Shown: one piece after another, positions 18,819 through 27,157 of the stretch
How positions within the stretch are numbered: position 1 is the first letter of the stretch
How the letters are laid out: every line of letters begins with the position of its first letter
Assembly: GCF_000069785.1 (NCBI RefSeq)
Contig: NC_010528.1
Coordinates: forward strand, 1,798,001 to 1,862,000
DNA length: 64,000 nucleotides
Source of the DNA: Cupriavidus taiwanensis LMG 19424
GTDB lineage: Bacteria; Pseudomonadota; Gammaproteobacteria; Burkholderiales; Burkholderiaceae
Direction: 5' to 3'
The notes under the pieces: generated by a model
What the model saw: only the letters and a program-made list of their open reading frames with translations
What the model was told of the DNA's origin: nothing
Databases searched by the model: none
Translations under genes and position numbers: made by a program

Positions 18819-19445
18819 CTACTCCGCAAGGCGGGACTGTGCCTCGGCAATGCCGCGGCGCACCCGGTTGGCCATCGTCAGCAGCGACAACAGCGACAAC
18901 AGCAGCCACAGCCAGCTGGCGGCCGCACCGAAGCCCAGGCCCAGGCCCGCCCACAGCGCGATCGCGCCGACCGCGAAGGCCCGGTCGCTCTTGCCCAGCG
19001 GGCCGTCGTAGCGCCGGCTGGCGCCGGCCAGCGGGCCGATCAGCCCGGCCGCTTCGACCATCAGCGCCAGCAGCGCGAAGGTGCCCACCTGCCCGAGGCT
19101 GAAACCGGGCAGCGCAGCCAGCGGCAGGATCAGTGCGAGGTCCGAGACCATGTCGCCAAGCTCGTTCAGGTAGGCGCCCAGCACGCTCTGCTGGCCATGC
19201 TCGCGCGCCAGCATGCCGTCGATGGCATTGAGCGCCATGCGCGCGAACAACCACAGGGGAAACAGCAGAAACAGCGCCGGGGTCTCGGCCACCAGCATGC
19301 CCAGCGTAGCCAGCACGCCGACCGCGAGCGATCCCGCGGCGGCGCCCAGCGTGACCTGGTTGGCGGTCACGCCGCGCTGCGCCAGGTCTTGCACCAGCGG
19401 ACGCAGCCAGGCCTGGAACCTGGGTTTCAGTTCGTAGAGCGTCAT
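18819..19445 (-). CDS. CDP-alcohol phosphatidyltransferase-like protein, variant motif
   Basis: A 208-residue membrane protein of the CDP-alcohol phosphatidyltransferase family, which joins the phosphatidyl group of CDP-diacylglycerol to an alcohol. The signature DxxDGxxAR(x8)GxxxDxxxD is spaced correctly at residues 73-98, but reads NAIDGMLAR...GAYLNELGD: the first and third Asp are Asn73 and Asn94. Both Asn codons (19227-19229 and 19164-19166) read clearly. ATG 19445 follows a good GGGAGG ribosome site. It is the first gene of the leftward lipid locus. Activity with two changed metal ligands is uncertain. Confidence 0.88.
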   Translation of the reverse strand: MTLYELKPRFQAWLRPLVQDLAQRGVTANQVTLGAAAGSLAVGVLATLGMLVAETPALFLLFPLWLFARMALNAIDGMLAREHGQQSVLGAYLNELGDMVSDLALILPLAALPGFSLGQVGTFALLALMVEAAGLIGPLAGASRRYDGPLGKSDRAFAVGAIALWAGLGLGFGAAASWLWLLLSLLSLLTMANRVRRGIAEAQSRLAE

Positions 19446-19641
19446 CGCACCGGCCTCCCTGCCGAGCTGATGCCGGAAGCGCACCGCGCCGCGGCCGCTT
19501 CCGTGTTGTTCTTGGTGTTGGTCTGGCTCCTGGCCCGGCCGCGGCACGCCCCGGCCAGGGCATGGCGGCAGTGCCTGGCTCGGCACTCTACCGCCAAGCC
19601 CGGACAATACCAGATGACGCTTGCGGCCTGAACCCCACTCG

Positions 19642-20712
19642 CTAGGCGGACGCGATCGTGCTGCGCACGGCGTCGGTTACCTGCGCCACCACGCCGTCGC
19701 GCCAGTCGTCGGCATCGCCATAGAAGGCGCGCCACATCGCCTGGCGCACCAGCGCGCGCTGGTTCTCGTCGGCCTCGGGATGCCGGTGCAGCCAGTGGTC
19801 GCCGCGCAGGGCATCCAGCACCTCGCCCACCGGCAGCGTGCCGAACTCCAGCGCGATGCCGGCGTAGTCCACCGCCGGCAGGGTCTGCGGCACGGCATGC
19901 CAGGCCAGCCCGGTCAGGTTGGCGGAGGTGGACGAGCCATCGTAGATCGAGGTCACGCGCTCGCCCCAGATGGCGCGCGTGCGCCGGATCGATTCGGGCG
20001 TGTCCGGGCCCATGTGGATGGGCTCGCCGTAGCCCCACGGCCCCAGGCCGGTATGGACGTCGATCCAGCGCAGCGCCGCGCGGCCGGCGCCGAAGCGCGC
20101 CAGGATGCGGCACAGCGTGTAGTTGCTCCAGGTGGCCTTGTCGCCGCCGTAGAACATGCCGCCCGGATCCTGGTACTGGCCGCTGCTGACCGCGGCCTGG
20201 TACCACGCCATGCCGCGCTCGGCCACCGCCTTCATCAGCTGCGCCTGGTCGGTCTCCGACGGCGGCCATTGCGCCGGCAGCAGCAGCGGCGCGATTTCGG
20301 CATAGGCGGCGTTATGCGGCAGCGGCTGGGTGAAATCCATGAAGTTGCGGTTCAGGTCGACGTTGTCCTCGTTGACCCGGCGCAGGTAGGAGAAGCCGTA
20401 GGGATTGACCGCATGCACCAGCAGCAGGCAGGCGTCGGCGGCGGCGCAATCGGCAAGCAGCGCGGCGTCGTGCAGCAGCGCTGCCTGCGCCCCGGAACCG
20501 GCAAAGCCCTCGGCACCGTGCGTGCCCGAGGTCACCATGATGCAGCGCCGCGCCTCGGGCGCGCCGGCCAGCGCGACGTCGATCGCCAGGTCCTCGCCGG
20601 CGCTGCCGCGCCGGGTGGGATGCGGAAATTGCGCCAGGGCGGCGCCCGCGCCGCGGGCGGCGTCCAGGAAGGTCTTGCGCGCTTCGGCGTAGCTGCGAGA
20701 AAAATGGCTCAT
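19642..20712 (-). CDS. M14-like carboxypeptidase (DUF2817 family)
   Basis: A 356-residue protein with the M14 metallopeptidase-like DUF2817 pattern. The zinc motif HxxE is in TSGTHGAEGFAGS, followed by HAVNPYGFSYLRRVNEDNVD and LNRNFMDF, a later zinc-His candidate in IDVHTGLGPWG, and a possible catalytic Glu in GIALEFGT. No signal peptide is seen, so it is probably cytoplasmic. It is on the same strand as the peptide-import operon but 63 bp after the unknown gene, so it may be the last gene of that transcript. Confidence 0.85.
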   Translation of the reverse strand: MSHFSRSYAEARKTFLDAARGAGAALAQFPHPTRRGSAGEDLAIDVALAGAPEARRCIMVTSGTHGAEGFAGSGAQAALLHDAALLADCAAADACLLLVHAVNPYGFSYLRRVNEDNVDLNRNFMDFTQPLPHNAAYAEIAPLLLPAQWPPSETDQAQLMKAVAERGMAWYQAAVSSGQYQDPGGMFYGGDKATWSNYTLCRILARFGAGRAALRWIDVHTGLGPWGYGEPIHMGPDTPESIRRTRAIWGERVTSIYDGSSTSANLTGLAWHAVPQTLPAVDYAGIALEFGTLPVGEVLDALRGDHWLHRHPEADENQRALVRQAMWRAFYGDADDWRDGVVAQVTDAVRSTIASA

Positions 20713-20775
20713 GGCGTCACCCGCGGATGCGATGCAGGCATTAGACGCCAATTCGGCGGGTCCCGCCAGTCGCGG

Positions 20776-21540
20776 CTAGAACAGCGTCCCGGACTGGAAC
20801 CTGCCCGCCGCGGCCGGCGCCTCGGCTTCCGGGCCCCAGATGCCGGCCGACGTGAACGCCTGCGGATGCATCGCGATCCCGGCCGCGGCCAGCTGCGCCG
20901 CGGTCAGCACCAGGTGCCGCGCCAGCCAGTCATGCAGGCTGCGCAGGAAGCGGATGTTGTCGACGCTGGTGGATGCCGCGATCAGCCGCTCCAGCTTCAC
21001 ATGCGCGGTATAGACGTCGAGCAGGTTGGTCGCGCGCAGGCGGGGCGGCGTCGACGGGCTGCGCTCGATCGCCAGGATGCGGCGCACCTGCGCCGGCGCG
21101 ATGTCGCCGCTGCGCTGGTACTGCTCGTAGACGTCCTCCAGCGCCGGGAAGCGCACGGTGGGCTGCACCCGCGGCACCGCCGCCACCTTCTCCATGCGCA
21201 GCACCAGGTAGCGGATCGCCGCGGCGCGTTCGGCCGCACGGGCCTGCGCGGGGTCGCGCCGGCGCGGCGCCGCGGGCAGCTCCGGCAAGGCCGTGCGCGG
21301 CACCACGTCGCGCTCGGTGTAGTCGGGCACCTGCCGCAGCAGGGCCGGCTGCGCCAGCGCGGCGCGCGCGCAGTCCTCGCCGAACGGGTATTCGTGCCCG
21401 GCGGCATCGCGCAGGATATAAGCCTGGCCTTCCGGAAAGCCGTGATGGCGGCGACTGGCGCCGCGCGCGTGGCAGCGCGCGGCGGGATCGACGAAGTCCT
21501 TGCGTACGGGGATCCAGCCGCCGTCGTGTGCCTGGGTCAT
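20776..21540 (-). CDS. Hypothetical protein (254 aa)
   Basis: I do not recognise the family. The protein is soluble, starts with a polar segment containing GFPEGQAYILRDAAGHEYPF and GEDCARAAL, then a Pro/Arg-rich linker, and a helical C-terminal half (RRILAIERSPSTPPRLRATN, SLHDWLARHLVLTAAQLAA). ATG 21540 is favoured over upstream in-frame starts because these extend towards the M55 peptidase gene. It is 84 bp after that gene on the same strand. Codon use matches the neighbours. Confidence 0.65.
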   Translation of the reverse strand: MTQAHDGGWIPVRKDFVDPAARCHARGASRRHHGFPEGQAYILRDAAGHEYPFGEDCARAALAQPALLRQVPDYTERDVVPRTALPELPAAPRRRDPAQARAAERAAAIRYLVLRMEKVAAVPRVQPTVRFPALEDVYEQYQRSGDIAPAQVRRILAIERSPSTPPRLRATNLLDVYTAHVKLERLIAASTSVDNIRFLRSLHDWLARHLVLTAAQLAAAGIAMHPQAFTSAGIWGPEAEAPAAAGRFQSGTLF

Positions 21541-21624
21541 GCGTTGTGTGTGGCCTGCGTGTTGCTCGACCCGCCATTGTCGCAAATCCGCGGGACGTGG
21601 CCGGCCCGCCACGCTGCGCGTGGG

Positions 21625-22443
21625 CTACTTCAGCATGAACGACATCGCCGACAGGCAGTTCAGCATGCGCACCGCGGCCTGCACCGAATCGGCCTGGAAC
21701 GACAGCGTCACGCCGTCGCGCCGCTCCAGCGTCGGCCACTGGCAGAACAGGTCGGCATGCGCCGGCGTCTGCGTCTGCAGCGTGCAGGCCACCGGCGCCG
21801 CGATGCGCAGGCATTGCGCCTGCGCGCACTCGCGCACCGCGCCCGCTGCCGCCGCCGCAATGGCTTCGCGCGCGGCCGTCGGCGACAGCGAGGCGCCGCT
21901 GCCGAAGCCGCCCGCGGTCTTGGTCTCGACATAGCGCACCCATGGCATCAACGCATGGGTTTCCTGCACGAACACGTCGTCGCCGCTGGCCATCAGCACC
22001 GGCACGCCGAACTCGCCGGCCAGCGCCGCATACATCCCGGCCTCGCCGAGTTCCTTGCCGTTGAGCCAGACCCTCGCAAAGGCGCCGCTGTTGATGGTGT
22101 GCGCCAGCACGCCGCGGCTCTGCGCGCGGCCGTGGTAGCCGATCATCAGCACGCCGTCGACGCCGGCCTCGACCCCCGCCATCATGCCCAGGTAGCGCGG
22201 CTTGCCCAGCACCACCCGCGCGCGCGGATCGAGCTGGTCGGGCAGCAGGTTGCGGAAACCGCCGTGCGAATCATTGACCAGCACTTCGGCCGCGCCGCCG
22301 GCAAAGGCGCCTTCGATGGCGGCATTGGCCTCGCCGGTCATCCAGGCGCGCGCGCGTTCGTATTCGCCATTGCCCGGGCGGGTCTGCTCGGCGTGGAAGA
22401 CGCCGGCGACGCCTTCGATATCGGTGGAAACAAGGATCTTCAT
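21625..22443 (-). CDS. M55-family D-aminopeptidase (DppA-like)
   Basis: A 272-residue zinc aminopeptidase of family M55. The N-terminus MKILVSTDIEGVAGV supplies the Asp/Glu zinc ligands, with VNDSHGGFRNLLP, MIGYHGRAQ and the later Glu/His in GDDVFVQET. Bacillus DppA releases N-terminal D-amino acids and is co-transcribed with a dipeptide importer, which is also the setting here. Its ATG overlaps the stop of the P1 peptidase gene (ATGA), so the two are translated together. Confidence 0.92.
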   Translation of the reverse strand: MKILVSTDIEGVAGVFHAEQTRPGNGEYERARAWMTGEANAAIEGAFAGGAAEVLVNDSHGGFRNLLPDQLDPRARVVLGKPRYLGMMAGVEAGVDGVLMIGYHGRAQSRGVLAHTINSGAFARVWLNGKELGEAGMYAALAGEFGVPVLMASGDDVFVQETHALMPWVRYVETKTAGGFGSGASLSPTAAREAIAAAAAGAVRECAQAQCLRIAAPVACTLQTQTPAHADLFCQWPTLERRDGVTLSFQADSVQAAVRMLNCLSAMSFMLK

Positions 22444-23489
22444 CAGCGGCTCTCGCGCAGTTCGGGCATCACGTCGAGCAGCGCGGCGCGGCGGTGGCCG
22501 TCGCGGCCCTGCACCGGCGTGGCATGCCACAGGGCATGCAGGATGGCTTGCTCGACGCTGTCCGCGGCGGCACGGAACAGCGGGTCGAGCAGGGTTTCAT
22601 GCAGCAGCGCAAGCGCCGGCATCGGCCGCGCCGCGTCGTCGGGCACGGTGTAGGCCGTCGAGAACGCCAGCGCGATATCGCCCGAGCCATGCCCGAACAC
22701 CGAACCGGTGCGCGCCAGCCCCGCGCCGGCGCGCAGCGACAGCCGGCGCAGCTGGCGCGCGTCCAGCGGCGCGTCGGTGGCCAGGATCATGATGATCGAA
22801 CCCTTCTCCGGCTCCGGCGCGCCGTCCGGCAGCGCCAGTCGCCGCGCCAGCTCCGGACCGACCAGCCGGCCCGCCACGGTCAGCGATTCCGCCGTGCCGA
22901 AATTGGCCAGCACCAGCGCACCGACGCAATGGCCGCCCGCCACGCGCGAAGCCGAGCCGATGCCGCCCTTGACGCCGAACGCCGACATGCCGCGGCCGGC
23001 GCCCACGGCCCCCTGCGCGAATTCGGGTCCCGCGTCGGCGAGCGCTGCATCGTAGTGTTGGCCAGCCACCGCCATGCGCTGGATATCGTTGAGGTAGCCG
23101 TCGTTGCATTCGAACACCAGCGGATTGACCGTGGGCAGCGCGCGGCCGATGTCCGGGTTGGCCGCCACCGCCGCGCGGATCTGCGCCTGCGCCACGGCGC
23201 CAACCGCAAAGGTGTTGGTCAGCGCCACTGGCGTCTCCAGCACGCCCAGCTCGTCCACCTGCACCAGCCCGACGCTCTTGCCAAAGCCGTTGAGCACGGT
23301 AGCCGCCGCAGGCACCTTGTCGCGGTAAGGATCGCCGCCATGCGGGCGGATCACGGTCACGCCGGTCTGCAGGCCGCCCTCGGCCAGCGTGCAGTGGCCG
23401 ACGGTGACGCCGGCCACGTCGGCAATGCTGTCCAGCGGACCCGCGGGAAGGCAGCCGACGCGCGGCACGCCCGGGGTGGAGGCAGTCAT
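22443..23489 (-). CDS. P1 (S58, DmpA-like) peptidase
   Basis: A 348-residue self-processing Ntn-type hydrolase of the P1/S58 family. It has DVAGVTVGHCTL near the start, VLNGFGKSVGLVQVDELG, and the region before the new nucleophile, VGALVLANFGTAES, followed by a long C-terminal domain with SVFGHGSGDIALAFS. DmpA is an L-aminopeptidase/D-Ala-esterase and relatives cleave beta-peptides. The conserved cleavage Ser is usually in a GTVG..GTG..CF-like context, so the processing site should be aligned before it is named. It starts 2 bp before the end of gsiD. Confidence 0.88.
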   Translation of the reverse strand: MTASTPGVPRVGCLPAGPLDSIADVAGVTVGHCTLAEGGLQTGVTVIRPHGGDPYRDKVPAAATVLNGFGKSVGLVQVDELGVLETPVALTNTFAVGAVAQAQIRAAVAANPDIGRALPTVNPLVFECNDGYLNDIQRMAVAGQHYDAALADAGPEFAQGAVGAGRGMSAFGVKGGIGSASRVAGGHCVGALVLANFGTAESLTVAGRLVGPELARRLALPDGAPEPEKGSIIMILATDAPLDARQLRRLSLRAGAGLARTGSVFGHGSGDIALAFSTAYTVPDDAARPMPALALLHETLLDPLFRAAADSVEQAILHALWHATPVQGRDGHRRAALLDVMPELRESR

Positions 23490-23491
23490 CT

Positions 23492-24406
23492 TCAGCGCCG
23501 GTCGATCTTGGGGTCGAGCGCGTCGCGCAGGCCGTCGCCCAGCAGGTTGAAGGCCAGCACGGTCAGGAAGATCGCCAGGCTCGGGAAGATCGCCACGTGC
23601 GGCGCGGTGACCATGTCGGCGCGCGCCTCGTTGAGCATCGCACCCCACTCCGGCGTGGGCGGCTGCGCACCCAGCCCCAGGAACGACAGGCTGGCGGCGG
23701 TGATGATCGACGTGCCGATGCGCATCGAGAAATACACCACGATCGACGACACCGTGCCGGGCAGGATATGGCGCATCAGGATAGTCCAGTCCGACGCGCC
23801 GATGCTGCGCGCGGCCTCGACATAGGTCAGCCGCTTGAGCATCAGCGTATTGCCGCGCACCAGCCGTGCGAACGCCGGGATGCTGAAGATGGCCACGGCG
23901 AAGATCACGTTGGTCATGCCGTTGCCGAGGATGGCCACGATGCCGATCGCCAGCAGGATGCCGGGGAAGGCGAACAGCACGTCCGAGATACGCATCACGA
24001 TGCGGTCCCACCAGCCTTCGTAGTAGCCGGCCAACAGGCCCAGCACGGTGCCGATCACCGCGCCGATGATCACTGACAGGAAGCCCGCCGCCAGCGAGAT
24101 GCGGGTGCCGGCCAGGATGCGGCTGAAGATATCGCGGCCGAGCGAATCGACGCCCATCCAGTGCGCGGCCGACGGGCCGGCGTTGAGCGCGTCGTAGTCA
24201 AAGAAATTCTCCGGGTCGTACGGCACGATGTGCGGCGCCACGATGGCAATCACCACCAGCACCAGCACGAACGCGCCGGCGCCCAGCGCCAGGTGCTGCT
24301 TGCGGAATTTGCGCCAGAACTCGGTCCATGGCGTGCGCACGGCTTCCGGCGCAGAGGCGGTAGCGGATGCCGCTTGCGCTGCGGCGGGCGTGGAAAGCTC
24401 AGTCAT
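23492..24406 (-). CDS. gsiD: Peptide/glutathione ABC importer permease, DppC/GsiD type
   Basis: A 304-residue inner-membrane permease with an N-terminal cytosolic tail, one isolated helix, and a core of five more. The EAA loop that contacts the ATPase is clear ([20 protein letters not shown]). The order isoaspartyl peptidase, fused double ATPase, binding protein, GsiC and GsiD is the same as in the E. coli iaaA-gsiABCD operon, so glutathione or a related peptide is the likely substrate. It starts 7 bp after gsiC. Confidence 0.9.
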   Translation of the reverse strand: MTELSTPAAAQAASATASAPEAVRTPWTEFWRKFRKQHLALGAGAFVLVLVVIAIVAPHIVPYDPENFFDYDALNAGPSAAHWMGVDSLGRDIFSRILAGTRISLAAGFLSVIIGAVIGTVLGLLAGYYEGWWDRIVMRISDVLFAFPGILLAIGIVAILGNGMTNVIFAVAIFSIPAFARLVRGNTLMLKRLTYVEAARSIGASDWTILMRHILPGTVSSIVVYFSMRIGTSIITAASLSFLGLGAQPPTPEWGAMLNEARADMVTAPHVAIFPSLAIFLTVLAFNLLGDGLRDALDPKIDRR

Positions 24407-24413
24407 GCCGGCC

Positions 24414-25337
24414 TCACTTGTAGCGGATGGTGGGATTGATCACGGTGTAGAGCATGTCCACCACCAGGTTGATCAGGATGAATTCGAGCGAGAACAGCAG
24501 CACCTCGGCCTGTATCACCGGGTAGTCGCGCATCTCGACGGCATCGACCAGCAGGCGTCCCAGGCCCGGCCAATTGAACACCTTCTCGACCACGATGGAG
24601 CCGCCCAGCAGGAAGCCGAACTGCAGGCCCATCATGGTCACCACCGGAATCATGGCATTGCGCAGGCCATGCTTGGCCACCACCAGGGTCTCGCGCACGC
24701 CCTTGGCGCGGGCGGTGCGGATAAAGTCTTCCTGCAGCACCTCGACGAACGACGCGCGGGTAAAGCGCGCCATCACCGCTGCCACCGCGGCGCCGAGCGT
24801 GACCGATGGCAATACGTAGTGCTGCCAGGTGTCCGCGCCGATCGACGGCAGCCAGCCCAGCTGCACCGAGAACACCTCCATCAGCAGCATGCCCAGCGCG
24901 AAGGCCGGGAAGGAGATCCCGGAAACCGCCAGCGTCATGCCGAAACGGTCCGGCCAGCGGTTGCGCCACACTGCCGAGCCGATGCCGATGGCCATGCCGA
25001 ATACCACCGCCCACGCCATCGACGCCACCGTCAGCAGCAGCGTCGGCATGAAGCGGTCGCCGATCTCCTCGCTCACCGGGCGCTTGGTGCGCAGCGAATG
25101 GCCGAACTCGCCGCGCAGCGCGTTCGAGAAAAAGTTGACGAACTGCTCGTGCAGGGGCCGGTCCAGGCCGAGATCCTTGCGCACCAGTTCGACGGTGGCC
25201 GAGTCAGCCTCCGGGCCCGCCGCCAGGCGCGCCGGATCGCCCGGCAGCAGGTGGACAAACAGAAACACCAGCACGGCCACGATCAGCAGCGTGGGAATCA
25301 CGCCCAGCACGCGTTTGAGGAAGTAATTCAGCATCAC
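24414..25337 (-). CDS. gsiC: Peptide/glutathione ABC importer permease, DppB/GsiC type
   Basis: A 307-residue permease starting [20 protein letters not shown], typical of DppB/GsiC, with the long periplasmic loop after the first helix and the EAA-like loop [20 protein letters not shown]. It pairs with GsiD to form the channel. ATG 25334 is an equally possible start. The 235-bp gap to the binding protein gene contains a palindromic repeat, which may uncouple expression of the abundant binding protein from the permeases. Confidence 0.92.
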   Translation of the reverse strand: MMLNYFLKRVLGVIPTLLIVAVLVFLFVHLLPGDPARLAAGPEADSATVELVRKDLGLDRPLHEQFVNFFSNALRGEFGHSLRTKRPVSEEIGDRFMPTLLLTVASMAWAVVFGMAIGIGSAVWRNRWPDRFGMTLAVSGISFPAFALGMLLMEVFSVQLGWLPSIGADTWQHYVLPSVTLGAAVAAVMARFTRASFVEVLQEDFIRTARAKGVRETLVVAKHGLRNAMIPVVTMMGLQFGFLLGGSIVVEKVFNWPGLGRLLVDAVEMRDYPVIQAEVLLFSLEFILINLVVDMLYTVINPTIRYK

Positions 25338-25460
25338 ACACCATGAAGAAAGGCCGCGGGCCGCCCGCCTGCGAACCCCGCGACGCGAGGCAGGCGGCCG
25401 TCTGTCGGCTTACTGCTCTACTGCTTGCTGCCAGGTACTGCGATACCCGTGGACTTGTTC

Positions 25461-25556
25461 GTCGTTCCCGCGCAGGCGGGAACCCAGCGTCTTTGGCTTG
25501 GGAACCACCAAAAAAGACACTGGATCCCCGCCTTCGCGGAGATGACGGTCATCCTG
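25461..25556. repeat. Full-length dispersed palindromic repeat between gsiB and gsiC
   Basis: The left part CGTTCCCGCGCAGGCGGGAA with CCCAGCGTC and the right part GGATCCCCGCCTTCGCGGAG with ATGACGG are imperfect inverted copies around a short TTTGGC-rich centre. A half copy lies at 2279-2301. Such elements commonly fold into mRNA 3' hairpins that stabilise the upstream message, here gsiB. Confidence 0.7.
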
Positions 25557-25572
25557 GAGCCGTCGCATCGAT

Positions 25573-27129
25573 TTACTGCTTGATATCGATCTCATCAAAA
25601 TTGAACGACCCGTCCGGCATCACATACGCCCCGCTCATGCGCTTGCTGCGCGCGAACAGCACCTTCTCCGTTACCAGGAAGGCCCACGGCGCATCCTTCC
25701 AGATGCGTTCCTGCGCGTCCTTGTACAGGCGGGCCTTCTCGCCGCGGTCGGTGGTGCGCAGCGCGCCGGCGATGTCCGCGTCGACCTGGTCGTTTTTGTA
25801 GTAGGCGGTGTTCAGCAGCTTGGGCGGCATCGACTCCGAGGCCAGCAGCGGACGCAGCGCCCAGTCGGATTCACCGGTCGACGACGACCAGCCCACGTAG
25901 TAGATGCGCACGCCGGCGTCTTCCGGCTTCGGCACGCTCTCGACCTTCTCCACGCGCTGGCCGGCCTCAAGCGCCTGCACCTGCGCCTTGATGCCGACCT
26001 GCTGCAGTTGCTGCTGCACAAACTGGATCACCTTCTGCGCAGTGGTGTGGTTATAGGCCGACCACAGCGTGGTCTCGAAGCCGTTGGGGTAGCCGGCTTC
26101 TTTCAGCAGCGCGCGCGCCTTGGCCGGGTCGTACGGCCACGGGCCCAGTTTCTCGGCATAGTCCACGCCGTGCGGCACCACGCCCTCGGCCGGCACCGCA
26201 TAGCCGGCAAAGGCGACCTTGGCCAGCGCCTCCTTGTTGATGGCGTAGTTGATGGCCTGGCGCACCTTGGGGTCGTTGAACGGCTTGACCATGGTGTTCA
26301 TGGTCAGGTAGCGCTGGATGATCGACGGCGCGGCGATCAGGTCCACCTTGGGGCTGTTCTTCAGCACCGCGGCCTGCTCGAACGGGATACTGAAGGCAAA
26401 GTCCGCCTCGCCGGTCTGCATGATGGCGGCGCGCGTGTTGTTGTCGACCACCGGCTTCCACGTGATGGTGTCGATCTTCGGGTAGCCGGTCTTCCAGTAG
26501 CCGGCAAACTTCTTGCCCTTCAGGTGGTCAGGCTGCTTCCATTCGACGAACTCGAATGGGCCGGTGCCGACCGGATGGAAGGCAATGTCCTTGCCGTACT
26601 TCTGCAGCGCAGCCGGCGAGATCATCACCGCCGACGGATGCGCCAGCACGTTGATGAACGGCGAGAACGGTTCCTTCAGCGTGACCTTGACGGTATTGGC
26701 GTCGACCACGTCGGTCTTCGCCACGCGGTTGAACAGCGTGTAGCGCTTGAGCTTGTTGGCCGGGTTGGTGACGCGGTCCAGGTTGGCCTTGACGGCGGCG
26801 GCATCAAACGTCGTGCCGTCGTGGAACTTGATGCCCTTCTTCAGCTTGATGGTGTAGGTCAGGCCGTCCTTGCTTGCCTCGTAGCTGTCGGCCAGCACAT
26901 TGACCAGCTTCATGTCCTTGTCCAGCCCGAACAGGCCCTGATAGAACGACTTGCTCGCGGCTTGCGACAGCGTGTCGTTCGAGTCGTACGGGTCGAGCGT
27001 GGTGAAGGTCGAATACACCGCCATCACGGCGTCCTTGGCCGCGAAGGCCGGTGCGGCGGCCAGCATGCCGAGGGCGCCGGCGGCAAAGGCACCGGCCATC
27101 CATCGGGGCGAAACCATACGTGCAGACAT
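25573..27129 (-). CDS. gsiB: Peptide/glutathione-binding periplasmic protein
   Basis: A 518-residue SBP_bac_5 solute-binding protein. It has a signal peptide ([26 protein letters not shown]) with an AFA-type signal peptidase I site, then LYSTF-like [17 protein letters not shown] and the family segment [19 protein letters not shown]. It delivers the peptide to GsiCD. ATG 27129 is preceded by GGAG. It is 28 bp after gsiA. Glutathione as ligand is inferred from operon order only; a broader or D-amino-acid-containing peptide range is possible given the peptidases beside it. Confidence 0.92.
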   Translation of the reverse strand: MSARMVSPRWMAGAFAAGALGMLAAAPAFAAKDAVMAVYSTFTTLDPYDSNDTLSQAASKSFYQGLFGLDKDMKLVNVLADSYEASKDGLTYTIKLKKGIKFHDGTTFDAAAVKANLDRVTNPANKLKRYTLFNRVAKTDVVDANTVKVTLKEPFSPFINVLAHPSAVMISPAALQKYGKDIAFHPVGTGPFEFVEWKQPDHLKGKKFAGYWKTGYPKIDTITWKPVVDNNTRAAIMQTGEADFAFSIPFEQAAVLKNSPKVDLIAAPSIIQRYLTMNTMVKPFNDPKVRQAINYAINKEALAKVAFAGYAVPAEGVVPHGVDYAEKLGPWPYDPAKARALLKEAGYPNGFETTLWSAYNHTTAQKVIQFVQQQLQQVGIKAQVQALEAGQRVEKVESVPKPEDAGVRIYYVGWSSSTGESDWALRPLLASESMPPKLLNTAYYKNDQVDADIAGALRTTDRGEKARLYKDAQERIWKDAPWAFLVTEKVLFARSKRMSGAYVMPDGSFNFDEIDIKQ

Positions 27130-27157
27130 CTCGATTCTCCTTGGATTGACTTCCGTT

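Noticed and set aside
19621..22653. An open frame of about 1,000 codons on the plus strand
   Set aside because: Same reason: it mirrors the M14-like, hypothetical, M55 and P1 genes and shows low-complexity Arg/His-rich composition.
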